Shown piece by piece: positions 61,390-64,000 of a DNA stretch of 64,000 nucleotides; position 1 is the first letter of the stretch; each line of letters opens with the position of its first letter. The translations under genes were made by a program, and so were the position numbers. The stretch covers positions 620,001-684,000 of the forward strand of contig NZ_SWCM01000001.1 in assembly GCF_005116645.1 (NCBI RefSeq), given 5' to 3'. Source of the stretch: Desulfopila sp. IMCC35006 (GTDB lineage Bacteria; Desulfobacterota; Desulfobulbia; Desulfobulbales; Desulfocapsaceae). Below the pieces are notes generated by a model. The model saw nothing but the letters and a program-made list of their open reading frames with translations. It searched no databases and had not been told where the DNA came from.

Positions 61390-62403
61390 ATGAAACTATG
61401 TACTTATCGGTGGAATCGACATTATTTCCGCGTCTTACTGCCTGTTTTATGTGCCTTTCTGCTCATCCCCTTTTACCTTTCAGCTGAAGTTGTCGATAAA
61501 GTAGTTGCCGTAATTAACGACGAGGTCATTACCCTCTCTGAGCTCGAGGATGAAACAAACGGCATTTTCAAGTCCATCACCAAGGAAAATCCAGGGGCGC
61601 CCGTCGCCGAGGCTTTAAAGCAGGCACGGGAAATTGCCCTTAACAGCATGATTGAACGCCGCCTTATCCAGCAAAAGGCCAAAAAATACAAGGTCAGCGT
61701 GACGGATGAAGATGTCAATGCCGCTTATGAAAAGATGCGCACGGGCATGTCTCTCGACCCCACCGAATTCAGGCACAAACTTGAACTTTCCGGCCTGACG
61801 GAAGAATCATACCGGAACAAGCTGAAAGTCCAGATTCTGCAAAGCAGACTCCTCAGTTTTGACGTGCGGTCAAAAATAATCGTCACCGATGAGATGATTC
61901 GTGATTATTACGATAAGAAGTATACTTCAAGAGTGGACAAAGGCAGTTATTACCTACTGCAGATTGGCTTAAGCTGGCCCAAAAATGATGACCCGGACAA
62001 ACTGGCCGCCGCCAAAAAAGAAACCAGGGATAAAATCGAACGTGTGTACAATTTGGCCAAAAGCGGTCAGGATTTCAAAGCCCTGGCTAAAAAATTTTCC
62101 GACCTTCCGTCCGCCAGTGAAGGCGGCGATATAGGGGTGTTCACCATTGACGAGATGGCCCGGAGCATGCGTGACGCGGTCGGCGCTCTGCAACCGGACG
62201 AAATAAGCGAGATAGTCGAAACTCCTTCCGGTTACCAGTTCTTCAAACTCCTTTCCGGCGATAAAAACGCCACCGTCGCTACCTCTTCTTTTGAAGCGGT
62301 TAAAGAAGAAATTCGGGAAGAGCTGTTCGAAGAAAAGTTAAAAGTTGCCTATACTGAATGGGTAAAAAAACTTAAACAAGAAGCATATATTAAAAAACTA
62401 TAA
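61390..62403 (+). CDS. surA: SurA-like periplasmic peptidyl-prolyl isomerase/chaperone
   Basis: 337 residues with a signal peptide ending near FYLSAE. VVDKVVAVINDEVITLSELE is the SurA N-terminal signature, followed by the helical chaperone domain and one parvulin domain (about 185-290: DFKALAKKFSDLPSASEGGD then IGVFTIDEMARSM). It folds outer-membrane proteins such as LptD. It heads a unit with the RodZ-like gene (start 33 bases later) and recO. Confidence 0.9.
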   Translation: MKLCTYRWNRHYFRVLLPVLCAFLLIPFYLSAEVVDKVVAVINDEVITLSELEDETNGIFKSITKENPGAPVAEALKQAREIALNSMIERRLIQQKAKKYKVSVTDEDVNAAYEKMRTGMSLDPTEFRHKLELSGLTEESYRNKLKVQILQSRLLSFDVRSKIIVTDEMIRDYYDKKYTSRVDKGSYYLLQIGLSWPKNDDPDKLAAAKKETRDKIERVYNLAKSGQDFKALAKKFSDLPSASEGGDIGVFTIDEMARSMRDAVGALQPDEISEIVETPSGYQFFKLLSGDKNATVATSSFEAVKEEIREELFEEKLKVAYTEWVKKLKQEAYIKKL

Positions 62404-62436
62404 ATTCTCATGCCAAAAATTTATCAGGAAAAGGTT

Positions 62437-63168
62437 ATGTCGCCTCACGGCTCTGAACATGACTACACTGGCCTCGGGGAATATCTCCATACAACAAGAA
62501 TCAACCTTGGTTTAGACCTGGCGGCCATAGCTGGAGAAACCAAAATATCCGCGAGAAGTCTCCAGGCCATGGAAGAAAACAACTTTGCCGCGCTGCCGGC
62601 GGAAGCTTTTGCACGTGGTTTGTACAGTCTGTACGCGCAGACTCTTTCCCTCGACTGCCGGGAAATACTGCAGATGTATATGCAGCAGAAGCCACAGCAG
62701 GGCAAGTCGGGAAACCTGCCAACAATACCAGCGACGAAGCTGGCACAGGAAGTAGGAAACATGGCGGAGCGTCCCACATTCATGCCATTTTCTTTTTTTG
62801 GCCTGATACTGCTCGTGCTGCTCCTGTTTGGTTGTTTTCTCTGCTGGTATTTTTCCTGGAATCCGGCCACGTATCTCAGTCAGAAGTTGCGCAGCCTGGA
62901 GGAACCGCAGCGTATTGAACAGATGTCCGCAAGCACCGCTGTTCCAGATATAGTCAGACCCGGCTCGAGAACCGGGGCAATGTCCAGACCGCGGTCAAAC
63001 CGTTTGAATATATTCAGTCTTTCTTATCCAACGACGGCAACCGCTTCCGTTGGCGAGGAGATAAGCAGGGCGCCACTCCCGCCGCCACAGGAGGGAAGTA
63101 ATTATTACACCAATACTGAATTCAGCGAGGATACTTCGGATAGCCGTTATGAACGTCTGCTGCAATAA
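62437..63168 (+). CDS. RodZ-like HTH membrane protein
   Basis: 243 residues from ATG 62437 (AGGAAAAGG before it); an ATG at 62410 lacks a ribosome site. A cytoplasmic xenobiotic-type HTH at about 15-75 (LGEYLHTTRINLGLDLAAIA, ALPAEAFARGLYSLYAQTLS) is followed by one membrane helix (about 120-140, FFGLILLVLLLFGCFLCWYF) and a periplasmic Ser/Pro/Arg-rich tail. This is the RodZ/YfgA plan (cell-shape cytoskeleton), but the C-terminal beta domain is replaced by low-complexity sequence. Confidence 0.75.
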   Translation: MSPHGSEHDYTGLGEYLHTTRINLGLDLAAIAGETKISARSLQAMEENNFAALPAEAFARGLYSLYAQTLSLDCREILQMYMQQKPQQGKSGNLPTIPATKLAQEVGNMAERPTFMPFSFFGLILLVLLLFGCFLCWYFSWNPATYLSQKLRSLEEPQRIEQMSASTAVPDIVRPGSRTGAMSRPRSNRLNIFSLSYPTTATASVGEEISRAPLPPPQEGSNYYTNTEFSEDTSDSRYERLLQ

Positions 63169-63174
63169 GCCGCA

Positions 63175-63936
63175 GTGGTAGAGTCCAGGCAAACCGATGC
63201 TGTTGTCTTAAATTGCATAGAACATGGCGAGTCTGATGTAATCGTCACCCTGTTTTGCCAGGATGTTGGTCGCCTGAGCGCAATAGCCAAAGGTGCTAAA
63301 AAAAGCAAAAAACGTTTCGTCAACAAACTTGAGCTGTTCAGTTTTCTCCACATAACATACCAGCAGAAAGCCAACAGGTCATTGGCTTTTCTCGCCGAAG
63401 CCGATCTGCATACAGGTTTTCTGCACATTCGGCAAAACCTGGAATTATACAGTATCGCCTCGGCAATACGGGAATTTTTGCTGATCGGAATTCGCGAGAA
63501 TGAACCGGATATTTCGATTTTCCGACTCTGCTTATGGGCTCTGCATAACCTTGATCAGAAACAACCACCGCTGACTGTACTCAGTCTCTTTCTCATCCGC
63601 TTCTTCGACTCTGTCGGATACCGCCCGGATTTACAGAATTGCGCCCGCTGCAGCTCACAGGTAACCAATGACAACCGGTACAGTTTTGACGCCAGCAACG
63701 GGCGGATCGTCTGTTCCGCCTGCAGTCCTCACCTGCTGCAGAAAATTCCCCTGTCCCACGGTACGATCAAAATTCTGCGATCAGCCCAGGATCAGCCGAT
63801 CGAACGTTTGCATCGCCTGAAGATGTCCGGCAGTATCCTTTACGAGGCAATCTCTCTTCTGCAGAGTTATGGCAATCAGTTGTTTCAGCGGGACATGGCT
63901 TCGTGGAAGATGGTGCGGAAATTTCTCAAAAAATAA
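63175..63936 (+). CDS. recO: DNA repair protein RecO
   Basis: 253 residues from GTG 63175. The OB fold starts TDAVVLNCIEHGESDVIVTL, and a zinc site in the C-terminal half reads CARCSSQ ... CSAC. It loads RecA with RecR in the RecFOR pathway. The start is six bases after the RodZ-like stop. Confidence 0.92.
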   Translation: MVESRQTDAVVLNCIEHGESDVIVTLFCQDVGRLSAIAKGAKKSKKRFVNKLELFSFLHITYQQKANRSLAFLAEADLHTGFLHIRQNLELYSIASAIREFLLIGIRENEPDISIFRLCLWALHNLDQKQPPLTVLSLFLIRFFDSVGYRPDLQNCARCSSQVTNDNRYSFDASNGRIVCSACSPHLLQKIPLSHGTIKILRSAQDQPIERLHRLKMSGSILYEAISLLQSYGNQLFQRDMASWKMVRKFLKK

Positions 63937-63955
63937 GCCGAACGACAGCTGCGAC

Positions 63956-64000
63956 TCAGGGCTGCAGATAGCGGATTTCCCCGCTGTATTCCGTCTTCTT
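63956..64000 (-). CDS. C-terminal end of a minus-strand gene (partial)
   Basis: Reading inward from the window edge, the minus strand gives KKTEYSGEIRYLQP then TGA. It faces recO, whose stop is 19 bases away. Too short to identify. Confidence 0.4.
   Translation of the reverse strand, partial: KKTEYSGEIRYLQP

Overview
The window looks like chromosomal DNA from a sulfate-reducing member of the Desulfobacterota, most likely a Desulfobulbales relative. The best evidence is a complete dsrMKJOP operon (47349-52504) preceded by an RsbRD-type gene. The housekeeping genes around it are also of deltaproteobacterial style. No rRNA, CRISPR array or complete insertion sequence was seen. One tRNA-Arg(ACG) gene sits at 33611-33687 and separates two very different halves.

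Left half (1-33.4 kb) is accessory DNA rich in small stress-type genes and in decayed genes. It holds a BON-domain protein, a cell-wall pair (L,D-transpeptidase plus M23 peptidase), DUF3096, lmo0937/DUF5670, Sll1863-like, SYLF/YSC84 and SpoIIAA-like proteins, a Dom34-like protein, PilZ and ferritin-like proteins. It also holds single-domain response regulators, two CheB-CheR-PAS fusions, a stand-alone CheB, and a PAS-PAS-AAA-Fis sigma54 activator (15675-17738). A metal and ion block follows (periplasmic Met/His-rich protein, CopA-type ATPase, Kup, amino-acid permease), then two nucleases. Remnants of pgm, cfa, hemolysin III, a histidine kinase and an IS110 transposase lie among these genes.

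The main discovery is a shared control architecture across the first 24.5 kb. Eight intergenic copies of a 32-bp element made of two tandem 14-bp dyads (GGTCA-N4-TGACC type, centres 18 bp apart) lie 100-102 bp from the T that opens a -24/-12 sigma54 promoter (TGGCAY-N5-TTGC). They serve both strands and almost all local transcription units. A ninth promoter (4368) lacks the element but has its own 25-bp palindrome. This looks like a sigma54-driven stress regulon laid out as a contiguous island, with the resident activator as the obvious candidate regulator. Several member genes and one promoter are decaying.

Right half (33.6-64 kb) is compact core genome: RNase G/E, lptD, a DHH phosphoesterase, mltB-mltA, aroA, pyrK-pyrD, a prepilin peptidase, a flavodoxin-like protein, dsrMKJOP with rsbRD, the C-terminal processing protease Prc, a tetrapyrrole operon (sirC, ccsA/hemX-like, hemA, orphan gene), a methyltransferase, a TlpA-like thioredoxin, and surA-rodZ-recO. 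Two short repeat families link the halves: a hairpin element at 5.2 and 56 kb, and a repeat ending in TTTACCGGGGTTAG at 4.9, 15.6, 36.3 and 40.2 kb.
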